From: Pseudoalteromonas viridis
GTDB taxonomy: Bacteria; Pseudomonadota; Gammaproteobacteria; Enterobacterales; Alteromonadaceae
DNA length: 64,000 bases
NCBI RefSeq assembly: GCF_017742995.1
Contig: NZ_CP072425.1
Span: 3,162,001 to 3,226,000, forward strand
Direction: 5' to 3'
How positions within the stretch are numbered: the first letter of the stretch is position 1; each line of letters begins with the position of its first letter. Shown piece after piece: positions 6,636 to 16,389 of the stretch. The notes beneath the pieces are model-generated. The model saw only the letters and a program-made list of their open reading frames with translations, ran no database searches and was not told where the DNA came from. Position numbers and translations under genes: made by a program.

Positions 6636-8873
6636 ATGAGTAAAGAAAAAATTGCGATTCTGGGAGGTGGCGTATCAGCCATGACCGCCGCTGTTTATCT
6701 CACAGAAAAAGAAAACTGGCAGCAAGAGTACGATATTACGGTTTATCAGCTTGGCTGGCGCCTCGGTGGCAAGGGTGCCAGCGGGCGTAACCCGGATGTC
6801 CATGAGCGTATTGAAGAGCATGGCTTGCACGTTTGGTTTGGTGCTTATGTTAACTCGTTTCGGGCCATCGAGACCGTCTACAATAATCTCAACCGGCCCA
6901 GCTCTGTGCCCATTGCGACCTGGCAACAGGCATTGAAGCCACACAGTTTTGTGGTGTTGCAGGAATTTATAGACAATGAATGGGAAACCTGGCCAGTTGA
7001 CTTTCCTTTGATCCCCGGCAATCCGGCTGACGGCACACTGGATCTGCACTTCTGGCAGCTGATCCAAATGACCATAGCCTGGCTGCATAAGTGGATTGAC
7101 GGACTGGAAGACGAAGTGGCAGCAGCACACCGGGAAATCAAACTGCAAACCCGAAAACGGCGTGACCGTGGCTTGCTTCAGCACCTTGCCAGCGAAATCA
7201 CTTCAGCGTTTGACAGTCTGGAAGACAAGGTCTCGGATTTTTTTGACAGTGCACAAGATGAGGCCAGGGAAATTTGGTCGACACCCAGACTGTTGATCAC
7301 CCAACTGCATGAGCTGCTGAACTTGCGCGCGGCGGACAAAAACTTGTCTAACAGTCGTGACCGACTGGTAACCTGGTACATAGTGCGCAAACTTAAACGC
7401 TGGCTCAGAGCCGAAGCGCGAGATTTACTGGATGATCACCCAGGCATCCGCCGCTTGTACATTTGCGCTGACTTGGCCATTGCGATGCTCATTGGCTTGC
7501 TTCGTGACCATGTCCATTCTGATGGTTTTGAAGCAATCAATAAATATGATTTTAAAGCCTGGCTAAAACGTAATGGTGCGGATGAAAAGTATGTGGTGGA
7601 GTCCGCCCCGGTACGCGGTTTTTACGATTTGGTTTTTGGCTATGTGGACGGCGATTTTGACAACGGCAATGTTGAAGCTGGGGTTGCCTCCCTGGCGATG
7701 TTGCGGTTGATGTTATGTTACCGTGGCGGCGTGATGTGGAAAATGCAGGCCGGTATGGGTGATATAATTTTCTCTCCTATCTATGAGTTGCTGATAAAGC
7801 GTGGCGTAAAGTTTGAGTACTTTCATCAGGTTGATGAACTTATACCTGCGTCAGTCTCGGGGCAATACGTCGTTGATGAAATTGCCATGACGCAACAAGT
7901 GAAGCTGAAAAATGGTCATTACGATCCGTTTGTTGATGTCAAAGGCTTGCCCTGTTGGCCGGACAGGCCTAACTATGAGCAAATTGATGATGCGCAGGCC
8001 GCTTTGTTACAACAGCATAACGTGAACCTGGAGTCTTTCTGGAGTAACTGGCCAGCACTTTACGAGGCTGAGTTTGGCGCGCCATTGCCCAAATTGTCGC
8101 TCAAGCGAGGGCGAGATTTCGATAAAGTGATTTTCGGTATCTCTGTCGGTGGGCTCGAACACTTATGTCCACAGTTGTTGGCATTAGATAGCGCGCTTCG
8201 CTTACAGAGCAGCGAAGTTAAAACCGTGGCAACGCAGGCATTTCAGGTTTGGCTCAATCAGACAGATGAACAACTTGGCTTCAATTACACGCCACCGAGT
8301 GAAGAGCGGCCTATCCTGAGTGGGTTTTCGCAGCCTTTTGATACCTGGGCCGCAATGTCTAACTTGCTACCACATGAAGACTGGCCTGCAAATGGGCCAA
8401 AAAATATCGCCTATTTTTGTAGTGCATTTGGGTGCGCAGAATATCCGCCCAGCAGCGAACACGGTTTTCCGGCAGAGCAAAAAGCCAAGGTGAAAGGCAA
8501 TGCCATCCATAAGCTGGCAACGGAAATGAAACCGTTATGGCCAAATGCCTACAATGCTGCGGATCAGTACAACTGGAACACGCTTTATGACGACAGCACT
8601 GCGCAGGGAGAAGCGCGATTTGACAGTCAGTACTGGCGTGTCAATGTGGATCCGAGTGAACGGTACGTGCTGTCTGTCGTTGACAGCAGCCAATACCGGC
8701 TGCCCACCGATGGCACTGTGTTTAAAAACCTGTACCTGACTGGCGACTGGATCAGCACTGGGGTTAATGCCGGATGTGTTGAAGCGGCAGTGATGGCCGG
8801 TATGCAGACCTCCCGGGCAATTTGTGGATTGCCAGAAAACATCAGCGGTGAGGATGGCTTTAAACCAGATTGA
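6636..8873 (+). CDS. FAD-dependent oxidoreductase of the amine oxidase/phytoene desaturase type
   Basis: A 745-residue flavoprotein. The N-terminus has the dinucleotide-binding motif AILGGGVSAMTAAVYL (about 7-22), followed by GWRLGGKGASGR, the GG-doublet typical of phytoene desaturase/amine oxidase proteins. The C-terminus has NLYLTGDWISTGVNAGCVEA, the second FAD-contact motif. A long charged helical insert (about 145-270) makes it much larger than usual members (~450-500). No signal peptide. It shares an operon with the ADC-like gene (8-base gap), suggesting that one oxidises what the other processes. Exact reaction unknown; a carotenoid or terpenoid desaturase role is not supported by the neighbours. 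Confidence 0.8.
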   Translation: MSKEKIAILGGGVSAMTAAVYLTEKENWQQEYDITVYQLGWRLGGKGASGRNPDVHERIEEHGLHVWFGAYVNSFRAIETVYNNLNRPSSVPIATWQQALKPHSFVVLQEFIDNEWETWPVDFPLIPGNPADGTLDLHFWQLIQMTIAWLHKWIDGLEDEVAAAHREIKLQTRKRRDRGLLQHLASEITSAFDSLEDKVSDFFDSAQDEAREIWSTPRLLITQLHELLNLRAADKNLSNSRDRLVTWYIVRKLKRWLRAEARDLLDDHPGIRRLYICADLAIAMLIGLLRDHVHSDGFEAINKYDFKAWLKRNGADEKYVVESAPVRGFYDLVFGYVDGDFDNGNVEAGVASLAMLRLMLCYRGGVMWKMQAGMGDIIFSPIYELLIKRGVKFEYFHQVDELIPASVSGQYVVDEIAMTQQVKLKNGHYDPFVDVKGLPCWPDRPNYEQIDDAQAALLQQHNVNLESFWSNWPALYEAEFGAPLPKLSLKRGRDFDKVIFGISVGGLEHLCPQLLALDSALRLQSSEVKTVATQAFQVWLNQTDEQLGFNYTPPSEERPILSGFSQPFDTWAAMSNLLPHEDWPANGPKNIAYFCSAFGCAEYPPSSEHGFPAEQKAKVKGNAIHKLATEMKPLWPNAYNAADQYNWNTLYDDSTAQGEARFDSQYWRVNVDPSERYVLSVVDSSQYRLPTDGTVFKNLYLTGDWISTGVNAGCVEAAVMAGMQTSRAICGLPENISGEDGFKPD

Positions 8874-8942
8874 CCCAGAGCTGTGCATCGGGGCGGCCGC
8901 TGATCAGCCAGCGGAGTCAGCTAACTATTGATATAATAGATA

Positions 8943-8971
8943 AAAGACCTTCAATTTTATTGGAGGTCTTT
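8943..8971 (+). terminator. Stem-loop after the ADC-like/FAD oxidoreductase pair
   Basis: A 12-bp stem (8943-8954 with 8960-8971, one G-U pair) with a 5-base loop, 70 bp after the oxidoreductase stop. The U-run is only three bases, so it may be a weak terminator. It works equally in either direction. Confidence 0.5.
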
Positions 8972-9020
8972 GCATTTCGACTATACTCAAACAAGCACAA
9001 GCGTGAAGCAGAAAAAGAGC

Positions 9021-11258
9021 ATGGATATGTTTAAACTCTCAGCGATATCAATTTCATTAATTACCGTATTTTTCTCTCCCGTCAGTGTTTTTGCTAATGA
9101 TGAAGGTATCGAAGTCATCGAAGTGTATGCGCAAAAACGTAAACAAACATTAGAGGAAGTGAGTATCTCAATTGCCACACTCAATGGTGACAATATTACC
9201 CGTCAGGGAATTAAAGACGTCAGTGAAGTGGGTGGCTATGTAGCAAACTTTAAAATTAGCCAAAATGCAGCAGAAGGCACACCGCCTGCGCTGAACATTC
9301 GCGGTGTGGGCTTAATTGACTACAACACTGCTAATACTTCGCCCATAGCTATGTATATTGACGGCAGGCCAGTTGGCTCGGCAAATAACCAGATTGCAAA
9401 TTTGTTTGATGTTGAACAAATTGAAGTACTCAAAGGGCCACAAGGCACCTTGTTCGGCCGTAACAGCACGGGGGGAGCTTTACTTGTCAGAACCAAGCGC
9501 CCGGACGACGGCAATTATGGTTTTGTCAAAGCAGGTGTTGGCACCGATGAGTGGCGTCGGGTACAGGGAGCCTATAACGCGCGAGTGAATGAGCAAAGTG
9601 CGCTGCGTTTTTCTTTTAACCACACTGATTATGAATACACCAGCTACAACTTATTTGAGTCCTCACCAGAGGCTGGGCTTAAGCAGCAAGATGCTCGACT
9701 CAGTTATTTAGCTGAGTGGGATGCATTTTCACTTTATGCCAAACTTGAGTACGGTCATTGGGATGGGGTTGTTCAGCCTGTAGGCAGTATCGGTATCTTC
9801 AAAGATCCGGTTAACGGAGTGCGTTGTACACCTGCCGAGGCGGGTGGTCCTGGTTGTTATGACGCGTTTGGTTTCAATGATGGTAGTTCGGATTATTGGG
9901 CCGTCAGCGTGAACAATGATTCGCCGCATTTGTCAATTTATAAAGGCTGGACAGTGCAGGGAGACTGGCAAATATCAGACGCTCAGCAAGTAACTTACAT
10001 CAATGGCTTTAACCGGCTGGACAGGCGCCATGCCTTTAACTGTGATGGCAGCCCAGCTCGATTATGTGAAGGTGAACTCGGCCTTAAAAATGAAATCCTC
10101 TCTAACGAATTGAGATATAGTAGTGCCCTGGACAGCGATCATTTGACGCTGGGCTTGTTCCATATTGAAGAGCGCATTTACCAGGACAATTATAATGACA
10201 TTTTACGCGACATGCGTGGTCTGTTGGACACCACCTTGACCAACACTTTTTTCTACGATAACGAAATTATCGTTAAGTCTTTGGCCGCGTTTGCTCAATA
10301 TGAGTGGCAGCTTAGCGATGCACATCGCATTACAGTGGGGCTGCGCTACAGTGATGAAACGGTTGAATACGACTCACTCTCTCGACTCAATACCGTGTTA
10401 GATATTAACCAGTTAGAGGGAGTCACCATACCTTACTATCAGGTAATGGGTGAAGTGAAAGATGATGGTCTGTCAGGGCGTGTTGCCTGGAATTATCAGC
10501 ACTCAAAGTCTTTGATGCTTTATTATAGCCTCGCCAATGGCACCAAAAGTGGTGGATACAACGGCGGGTTGCTGGCCACCGGTGAACAAGCCAGAATGGC
10601 CGACTACGACCCTGAAGAACTCTATGCGCATGAGATTGGCGCGAAGTACAATAACGCCGATAACTTGTCGTTAAATGGCGCCGTATTCTTCTATGATTAC
10701 AGCAAGCAGCAGGTATTTATGAACCAGGCGTCGACTACACCTGGTGCACCACCGCTGCAATTGCTGGAAAATGTCGGTAGTTCAACAATCTACGGCGCAG
10801 AGCTGGCGATGCAATACAAGCTCAGTGAGTCATTTAAGTTCAGAGGTGCAGCGGGGTACATACCAGAAGCAAACTTTGACGAATTTATTGACCCTGTGGG
10901 CAATGTACTTACAGACAACCGTTTGCCTTTTACACCGAAGTGGAACATCAATAGCGATATCACTTACTCTTTACCTCTTGGACGCGGCGAGTTGGTTTCA
11001 ACCATCGGGTTTGATTATCAGTCGGAGTATTACTTCGATCAGAACCAAAACGCTTATGCGATGCAGTCCGGATATACCTTATGGCGCGGTAGCGTACACT
11101 TTGAACAGGGAGACTGGCGTGTAGGGGTATGGGGAAAGAATCTGTTTGATAAAGAGTACAGTCATTTAAAATTTGATCTGAGTGCTTTTCTGGGCATGCT
11201 GGAAGACTTTAAAGGAGAGGGGAGACGCCTTGGGGTGGATGTTTCGTATCGATTTTAG
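9021..11258 (+). CDS. TonB-dependent outer-membrane receptor
   Basis: A 745-residue receptor when started at ATG 9021. That start gives a normal signal peptide (MDMFKLSAISISLITVFFSP, cleavage near VFA-ND); the frame is open further upstream only through a TTG inside a hairpin. A TonB-box-like IEVIEVYAQKR follows, then a plug domain (about residues 40-150, with LKGPQGTLFGRNSTGG) and a 22-strand-type barrel ending in YRF with terminal Phe. Family known for energy-dependent uptake of siderophores, vitamin B12, sugars and other large molecules; the substrate is not deducible here. No Fur-box or ABC uptake gene is evident nearby. A hybrid kinase starts 40 bases downstream. Confidence 0.9.
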   Translation: MDMFKLSAISISLITVFFSPVSVFANDEGIEVIEVYAQKRKQTLEEVSISIATLNGDNITRQGIKDVSEVGGYVANFKISQNAAEGTPPALNIRGVGLIDYNTANTSPIAMYIDGRPVGSANNQIANLFDVEQIEVLKGPQGTLFGRNSTGGALLVRTKRPDDGNYGFVKAGVGTDEWRRVQGAYNARVNEQSALRFSFNHTDYEYTSYNLFESSPEAGLKQQDARLSYLAEWDAFSLYAKLEYGHWDGVVQPVGSIGIFKDPVNGVRCTPAEAGGPGCYDAFGFNDGSSDYWAVSVNNDSPHLSIYKGWTVQGDWQISDAQQVTYINGFNRLDRRHAFNCDGSPARLCEGELGLKNEILSNELRYSSALDSDHLTLGLFHIEERIYQDNYNDILRDMRGLLDTTLTNTFFYDNEIIVKSLAAFAQYEWQLSDAHRITVGLRYSDETVEYDSLSRLNTVLDINQLEGVTIPYYQVMGEVKDDGLSGRVAWNYQHSKSLMLYYSLANGTKSGGYNGGLLATGEQARMADYDPEELYAHEIGAKYNNADNLSLNGAVFFYDYSKQQVFMNQASTTPGAPPLQLLENVGSSTIYGAELAMQYKLSESFKFRGAAGYIPEANFDEFIDPVGNVLTDNRLPFTPKWNINSDITYSLPLGRGELVSTIGFDYQSEYYFDQNQNAYAMQSGYTLWRGSVHFEQGDWRVGVWGKNLFDKEYSHLKFDLSAFLGMLEDFKGEGRRLGVDVSYRF

Positions 11259-11297
11259 CCAGGCACTTGCCCTGAGCTGTCATAGTTAAGGTCTCAA

Positions 11298-13979
11298 ATG
11301 GGTAGCGTAAGACTATTAAGCGCCGTGCTGCTGTGCCTGTGTGCTTTTTTTGCAAGCGCCAGTGTGTATGTGTTCGATGGCTCGCAGCGAGGCCAGAATC
11401 TGCATGATGTGGGCTTGGTATTGTCGGCTGAGAATAATGCGCGTTTTCCGGATAATTTTGCCCAGGTTGAACAATGGGCAAATACCCACCCGGAGCAGAA
11501 AAAACGCGCGCTGTTTTCTGGTCGCTACTGGCTGGTGACGGAAATTGAAAACCACTCCAGATATCAGGATCTGGTGCTCTATCCGTATAACACGGTGCTA
11601 TCTAATGTTGAAACCCGGATATACTCAAAAACGGGCGTAGAAAGATTCTTTACCGGTGGAATGCATGCAAATGAGTACCCCTTCCACTATGGCAATAAGA
11701 TCCATTTGTTACCCAAACAGCGCTACTTCATAGTGACCTTGTTTGAAAGCGACTATTTTTATACGCCTATTAAACTGGAGCTGGTTCCGGTCAAAGAGTT
11801 TGAGCGGCAGGTTACTTTTGACAATCTGCTTATGTCACTGTGTTTTAGTGTTGGTATTGTACTTGGCCTTTACAACTTGCTGATTTATATCGGCTCCAAA
11901 GACATGACACACCTGTATTATGCTATGTTTGCTGCAACCTGGGTGTTTGCCTGGAGCCACTTCTTTCATATTTCGGATCAACTATTTGGCTTTTACTCGG
12001 CACATTTACACTGGCTGGGCTTTGCGCTGACGCCAATAACTAATGTGTTATTTTATAATCAGCTACTCAAACTTAAAGAGACACACCCTGCATTATCCAC
12101 GGCGTCTCTGTGGGTTGGTGCAATCGGCGCAATTGGCACACCGTTTTGTATTTTGTTCCCCGGGTTTGGCTTTTTATGGGCAACATTAGCTACAGGATCT
12201 GCGTTATGTATGGGCCTTTACGTGGGCGTGCTGCGCCTGATGGAAGGCTTTAAACCGGCACGCTATTTTGTTTTGGCTTATGTCTGTATGGCCATTCCTA
12301 ATATGGTCGGAAACTTCACTAACCTTGGTTTACTCCCGCCTATTGCGGTCAACCTGTATTTAATTGGGCTAATAGGTACAGCTCTGGATGCTTTATTATT
12401 GGCATTCGCGGTGGCCGATAAATACCGGCTAACAAATGAAGAAAATATAGAGCTGAATAAAAACCTTGAAGCTAAGGTACTCAAGCGGACTTATGAGCTG
12501 GAGCAGTTGGCGTCGGAATTACGTGACGCCAGTGAAGCGAAAAGCCGTTTTCTAGCAAATATGAGCCATGAGATCCGCACCCCCATGACATCCATCATTG
12601 GGTATGCTGATGGCATTATGTTGGGTGATATCAAACCTCACGAACGCAATCATGCTATCTCAGTGATTTTACAAAATTCTCGCCATGTGCTTGGTTTGAT
12701 TAATGACATTCTCGATATGTCTAAGATAGAGGCTAACCGCCTGGAAGTGGAGCTCATAGAGGCGAACCTGTTCCAATCCATTACTCATGTTGAGTCATTA
12801 CTGGGTAAGCAGATCAGAGATAAAGGCCTTGAATTTGAACTGAATTATCATTTTCCGCTGCCAGATTACATTGTGATTGACCCAACCCGGCTGCGGCAAA
12901 TACTGCTCAACCTGACCTCAAACGCGCTTAAGTTTACCTCTGTAGGTAAAATCTCCATTGATGTTAGTTGTACGCAGGAGACGCTGTCGGTTCGGGTTCA
13001 GGACACCGGGATTGGCATGACGTCTGCGGAGCAAAAAGAGCTGTTTAATGCGTTTCATCAGGCTGACTCGTCTACCACCCGAAAATATGGCGGCACGGGT
13101 CTTGGGTTAAATATCTCTAAAAGCCTAGCGCAGAAGCTCGATGGTGACATTACGGTAGAGAGTGAAGTGGGCTCAGGCACCGCGTTTACTTTGTCTGTGG
13201 GTTTGTATACCACGCAACGCACTAAATGGTTGAACACCTTCTCGGAAATTCACCAAACAGAGGAGCCGGGCAAAGAAGCTGAGAGTTTTGAATCAGAGTC
13301 GTTAAAAGGCGAGGTGCTGCTGGCCGAAGATCATGTGGACAACTGTAGGTTGATCACGCGTATTCTCGAGCGCATGGGGCTTAGTGTGACGGCAGTGGAA
13401 AATGGCCAGCTTGCCGTACAGGCTGTGCTCGATGATGAGTTTGATCTGATCCTGATGGACATTCAGATGCCGGTGATGGATGGAGAGCAGGCGTTTAATT
13501 TTATCCAGGCAACAGGTTGTACGGCACCGGTCATTGCGTTGACGGCAAATACCATGAGCCATGAAGTAGAGCGTTACCTCAAGCTTGGCTTTACTGACCA
13601 CCTTGCTAAACCAATTGACAGAGCTGAGTTTGCTAAAAAAGTCAGTCACTACCTGAATATTACCGTTGAGGACGATCTGGCTTTACCGGATGAAGAGTTT
13701 TCTATGCTGAAATCCCAGTATATAGCCGGTCTACATGAGCAACTGGTGCAATTACAAAATCAGCTGAAGTATCATGATTTTGATGGGCTGGCACGCTCAA
13801 TACACGCGCTTAAAGGCACATCAGCCATGTTCGATTGCCATGATATTTATCAAACGGTCACAAAAATCGATACGCTGCTGAAAGAAAAAGACTATGACAA
13901 AATTGAAGAGCCAATGACTGAGCTGTTTGAGCTGATACACATTGCAATTCAGCAGTCTGAGTGTAATCAGGCTATCTGA
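11298..13979 (+). CDS. Hybrid sensor histidine kinase with 7TMR-DISM sensor, receiver and HPt domains
   Basis: An 893-residue inner-membrane kinase. Signal peptide (1-21), periplasmic 7TMR-DISMED2 domain (about 25-165), seven membrane helices (about 178-375), a short coiled coil, HisKA with NMSHEIRTPM (H near 430), HATPase with GTGLGLNISKSL (about 598-609), a receiver with LILMDIQMPVMDG (Asp near 720) and a C-terminal HPt domain with SIHALKGTSAM (His near 836). It therefore holds a whole phosphorelay except the final response regulator, which is not in the window. DISM sensors often bind carbohydrates. The short gap to the TonB receptor suggests linked expression. Signal unknown. Confidence 0.93.
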   Translation: MGSVRLLSAVLLCLCAFFASASVYVFDGSQRGQNLHDVGLVLSAENNARFPDNFAQVEQWANTHPEQKKRALFSGRYWLVTEIENHSRYQDLVLYPYNTVLSNVETRIYSKTGVERFFTGGMHANEYPFHYGNKIHLLPKQRYFIVTLFESDYFYTPIKLELVPVKEFERQVTFDNLLMSLCFSVGIVLGLYNLLIYIGSKDMTHLYYAMFAATWVFAWSHFFHISDQLFGFYSAHLHWLGFALTPITNVLFYNQLLKLKETHPALSTASLWVGAIGAIGTPFCILFPGFGFLWATLATGSALCMGLYVGVLRLMEGFKPARYFVLAYVCMAIPNMVGNFTNLGLLPPIAVNLYLIGLIGTALDALLLAFAVADKYRLTNEENIELNKNLEAKVLKRTYELEQLASELRDASEAKSRFLANMSHEIRTPMTSIIGYADGIMLGDIKPHERNHAISVILQNSRHVLGLINDILDMSKIEANRLEVELIEANLFQSITHVESLLGKQIRDKGLEFELNYHFPLPDYIVIDPTRLRQILLNLTSNALKFTSVGKISIDVSCTQETLSVRVQDTGIGMTSAEQKELFNAFHQADSSTTRKYGGTGLGLNISKSLAQKLDGDITVESEVGSGTAFTLSVGLYTTQRTKWLNTFSEIHQTEEPGKEAESFESESLKGEVLLAEDHVDNCRLITRILERMGLSVTAVENGQLAVQAVLDDEFDLILMDIQMPVMDGEQAFNFIQATGCTAPVIALTANTMSHEVERYLKLGFTDHLAKPIDRAEFAKKVSHYLNITVEDDLALPDEEFSMLKSQYIAGLHEQLVQLQNQLKYHDFDGLARSIHALKGTSAMFDCHDIYQTVTKIDTLLKEKDYDKIEEPMTELFELIHIAIQQSECNQAI

Positions 13980-14291
13980 ACGATAAAGCGCAGAGTGTTT
14001 AGACACAACCTGATGGGATCAATTGTAATAAGTTGTTCGATATGTGTTATTTGGCTATGACAGTTTTTATTCTGGAAAACTCAACAAACTGTAGCCGAAT
14101 CACTACACTAGTCATTTTGCTTAAATCTAAATGAGAATACATGCTTTTACTAATTTTGTGTAAAAGCAGGAACATCATAGGCTTAGCTGTGAAAGGTAAA
14201 ACATATTTTCACACTTTGGTGTGGTTGTTTTTTGAGCTGAGAGTCTTTTTGGCTTACCTTTAAAACGGGTTAGACAACAAGGTATGCAACT
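13980..14291. other. 312-bp intergenic region with three inverted repeats
   Basis: No gene is visible. It holds an imperfect dyad (GGCTA/CAGTTT at 14053-14066 against 14086-14096), a perfect 9-bp hairpin TGCTTTTAC/GTAAAAGCA (14142-14150 and 14160-14168, 9-base loop), and a TGTGAAA/TTTCACA dyad (14188-14194 and 14207-14213). They could be the kinase-gene terminator and operators for the lipoprotein gene. None has a convincing T-run. Confidence 0.5.
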
Positions 14292-16019
14292 ATGAAAACA
14301 TATATTCCTTATCTTTTACTGGCATTACTAGCGGGGTGCTCGTCATCGGACAATGATGAGCCCGGCAACACCAATACACAGGACCAGCAGCAATCACCTT
14401 CAAATGACGATTCGTCCAGTGATACACCGTCAGGTGATACACCATCAGGTGATGGCACAGACAATAGCAGTGATAATACGGGTTCTGGCGATGGCAATAC
14501 CGACTCTGGTGATAATGGCTCGGATGACAGCGGCGATCAGAATGAACCAGATGATTCGCGCGGCGCTTATTTCCCCCGAGAGGTCATGGCATCCTCACCC
14601 TTTGGTGACAGTAGCAATGAAGTCGAGCGTGGCTTTGGGTCAAGGCCTGCCGTAGAGTATGGTCCCGCTGTTCCCACGTATTTGTGGTCGACGCAAAGAA
14701 TTGGCCGGATCCTTAATGGCACAGTGCCTTTGCTTGATGTATTTCGAGTTCAGTCATTTTATCGCAACAGTACGAATGCCAGTTGTTTTGGGCCTCAGGT
14801 GGCCTATACAGGACATCCGGATGCAACTAATCCCGCTTCAGCTTCTGGCACTTTACCGGGTGGTGATTTAGGGCTGTGGCTGGAAAGTGACACTGACGGC
14901 AATGCCTGTGCAGTGGCGCAGACTAACGCTTTATTGAGCGGACTCAGAGATCAATCGAGAATGAGCCTGATGACCTTAGCCAGCATGGTATCAGCAGCGC
15001 TCGATTCGGGTATGAGCCTGCCCGCAGATGGCAGCAGTATTGATGTAACCGGTGAAATGAATGCCAAAGGCGTTACTGGCGTAACATTCAGCACTGCCGC
15101 CATCACACGCGCTGGCAGTGAATGGCAATATACCATTTCGCTCACGTATACGGTGAGTGGCACCGACTATGATATTTCGTTATCTATGGCCCATACTCCC
15201 GGCGCCGATCTGCTAAATTACTCGGGCCATCTGACCTATCAGGTTGAAGGCGAGCAGGGCGTGAGCGGCCTTGAATTTCCTGGCGGAAATTGCGCGCAAA
15301 ATGAGCGTACCCGGGCGGGCTCATTGGCCTATGAGCGTGCAGGCGACAACATGTCTTTGCAAGCCCGGGTTGCGACGCTGTGTGGTCACGGTAACAGCGG
15401 TATGTTCAACAGCGACAACCAGGTTGACGTGAACAACAAGTACCATAGTGTCGATAATCCGGATGGCTGGAGCGAGAACTTTTCGATATTTGGTGCCAAC
15501 TTTGATCTGACGACGCTGGCTGGGCAATATGCCTATGTTTGGCAAGCCGGAGTGAACGACAGCAACAGCCGAATTTTTAATATCGGATTTAATTCCCCCA
15601 GCCTGGACAACGGTGAAGCGCATTTTGGCTACGGTACAAAAATAGAGGATACAGATGGCCTGATCCAGGGCTTTATCTGTAACTGGGCAGGACCGGGCAA
15701 TGACCACAGTATGCAGGCATTCTCGCAGCGTCAGTTCTTCCAGTACGATGCTGCAACGGCAACTTATGACGGCAGCGGCAGTAAAGCAAACATTGAATAT
15801 GCGCCCACCGCTTCGTGTAGCTATGATGGTACGGGCAGCTTTGTGTTCGACATTGATGCCAGTGGCGTGCTGGGTGATATTGCACTCGAAGATGCATCGC
15901 TGGCGTTCAGTCAGGATCTGTGGGCACCCACCGATCCGAGTAAAACTGTCGCTGAATCTATCACCGATCGCGGCTTGTCTGTGCCAACAGTCCCTTATAC
16001 CTGGCCAGTTGATGAATAA
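14292..16019 (+). CDS. Large secreted lipoprotein of unknown function
   Basis: A 575-residue protein with a lipoprotein signal peptide and lipobox LLAGC (Cys at residue 16). Residues ~17-92 are a low-complexity linker of Ser, Asp, Gly, Asn and Thr with short tandem SGDTPSGD-like units, probably a flexible acidic spacer from the membrane. The rest (about 93-575) is a beta-rich globular region with seven or so cysteines, suggesting disulfides in the periplasm or at the cell surface. I recognise no family. It is monocistronic; its stop codon TAA shares its last base with the start of the 162-bp repeat copy A, and a hairpin terminator follows that repeat. Confidence 0.75.
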   Translation: MKTYIPYLLLALLAGCSSSDNDEPGNTNTQDQQQSPSNDDSSSDTPSGDTPSGDGTDNSSDNTGSGDGNTDSGDNGSDDSGDQNEPDDSRGAYFPREVMASSPFGDSSNEVERGFGSRPAVEYGPAVPTYLWSTQRIGRILNGTVPLLDVFRVQSFYRNSTNASCFGPQVAYTGHPDATNPASASGTLPGGDLGLWLESDTDGNACAVAQTNALLSGLRDQSRMSLMTLASMVSAALDSGMSLPADGSSIDVTGEMNAKGVTGVTFSTAAITRAGSEWQYTISLTYTVSGTDYDISLSMAHTPGADLLNYSGHLTYQVEGEQGVSGLEFPGGNCAQNERTRAGSLAYERAGDNMSLQARVATLCGHGNSGMFNSDNQVDVNNKYHSVDNPDGWSENFSIFGANFDLTTLAGQYAYVWQAGVNDSNSRIFNIGFNSPSLDNGEAHFGYGTKIEDTDGLIQGFICNWAGPGNDHSMQAFSQRQFFQYDAATATYDGSGSKANIEYAPTASCSYDGTGSFVFDIDASGVLGDIALEDASLAFSQDLWAPTDPSKTVAESITDRGLSVPTVPYTWPVDE

Positions 16020-16180
16020 TACCAATTTCACTTAATACCTGTTCAATTTGACGGAGCAAATATGACGCTAACTGTGTTAAAAATTTCTCATTTAGAACAA
16101 CTAAATAGCAAAATTTTTGCCTTGTTATCGAACATATCTTCTCGCCTCAAAATAGAACACTTAATTAAGTAAATTGGTAT
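16019..16180 (-). repeat. 162-bp intergenic repeat with terminal inverted repeats (copy A)
   Basis: Ends are inverted repeats: ATACCAATTTCACTTAAT (16019-16036) and ATTAAGTAAATTGGTAT (16164-16180), differing by one base gap. The centre folds into nested stems: AAAAATTT/AAATTTTT (16079-16086, 16111-16118) around ATTTAG/CTAAAT (16090-16095, 16101-16106). A second 162-bp copy in the other orientation lies at 53498-53659. No coding capacity. The shape fits a non-autonomous mobile (MITE-like) or REP-type element. Strand given relative to copy B. Confidence 0.75.
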
Positions 16181-16191
16181 AAATCAAGCTA

Positions 16192-16213
16192 AAGGCCCTC
16201 ATCAGAGGGCCTT
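16192..16213 (+). terminator. Stem-loop terminator downstream of the lipoprotein gene and repeat
   Basis: AAGGCCCTC (16192-16200) pairs perfectly with GAGGGCCTT (16205-16213) around ATCA. It has A-rich sequence before it and a short T-containing tail after it. It lies beyond the repeat, as if the repeat had inserted between gene and terminator. From 16214 to the prpE start I see nothing further. Confidence 0.65.
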
Positions 16214-16389
16214 AACTTTACGCATATTGAACACTTGCGACAGATCAAATTCCTTCGCGTCATCGACCAATGTCTAGTGTTGTCTTTATTTCAGTAATTC
16301 TATGTTTAATACGGTATTGGCCGTTTACCGGGTATTTACCAGCTGGCAGAGTTTTATTCCTGCTGAACCCGGCCCAACAGGAAATCATT

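Noticed and set aside
6636..8873. Carotenoid desaturase (CrtI)
   Set aside because: The FAD motifs fit the superfamily, but length, insert and lack of crtB/crtE neighbours argue against it.
8970..9020. TTG start for the TonB receptor
   Set aside because: It lies inside a stem-loop and would put 17 charged/polar residues before a clear signal peptide that starts at ATG 9021.
15321..16031. 236-codon minus-strand frame opposite the lipoprotein gene
   Set aside because: Shadow of the well-supported lipoprotein gene; no ribosome binding site or family resemblance.
16270..16389. N-terminal extension of PrpE by 40 residues
   Set aside because: The extension is hydrophobic and unlike PrpE; ATG 16390 has a ribosome binding site and gives the family length.
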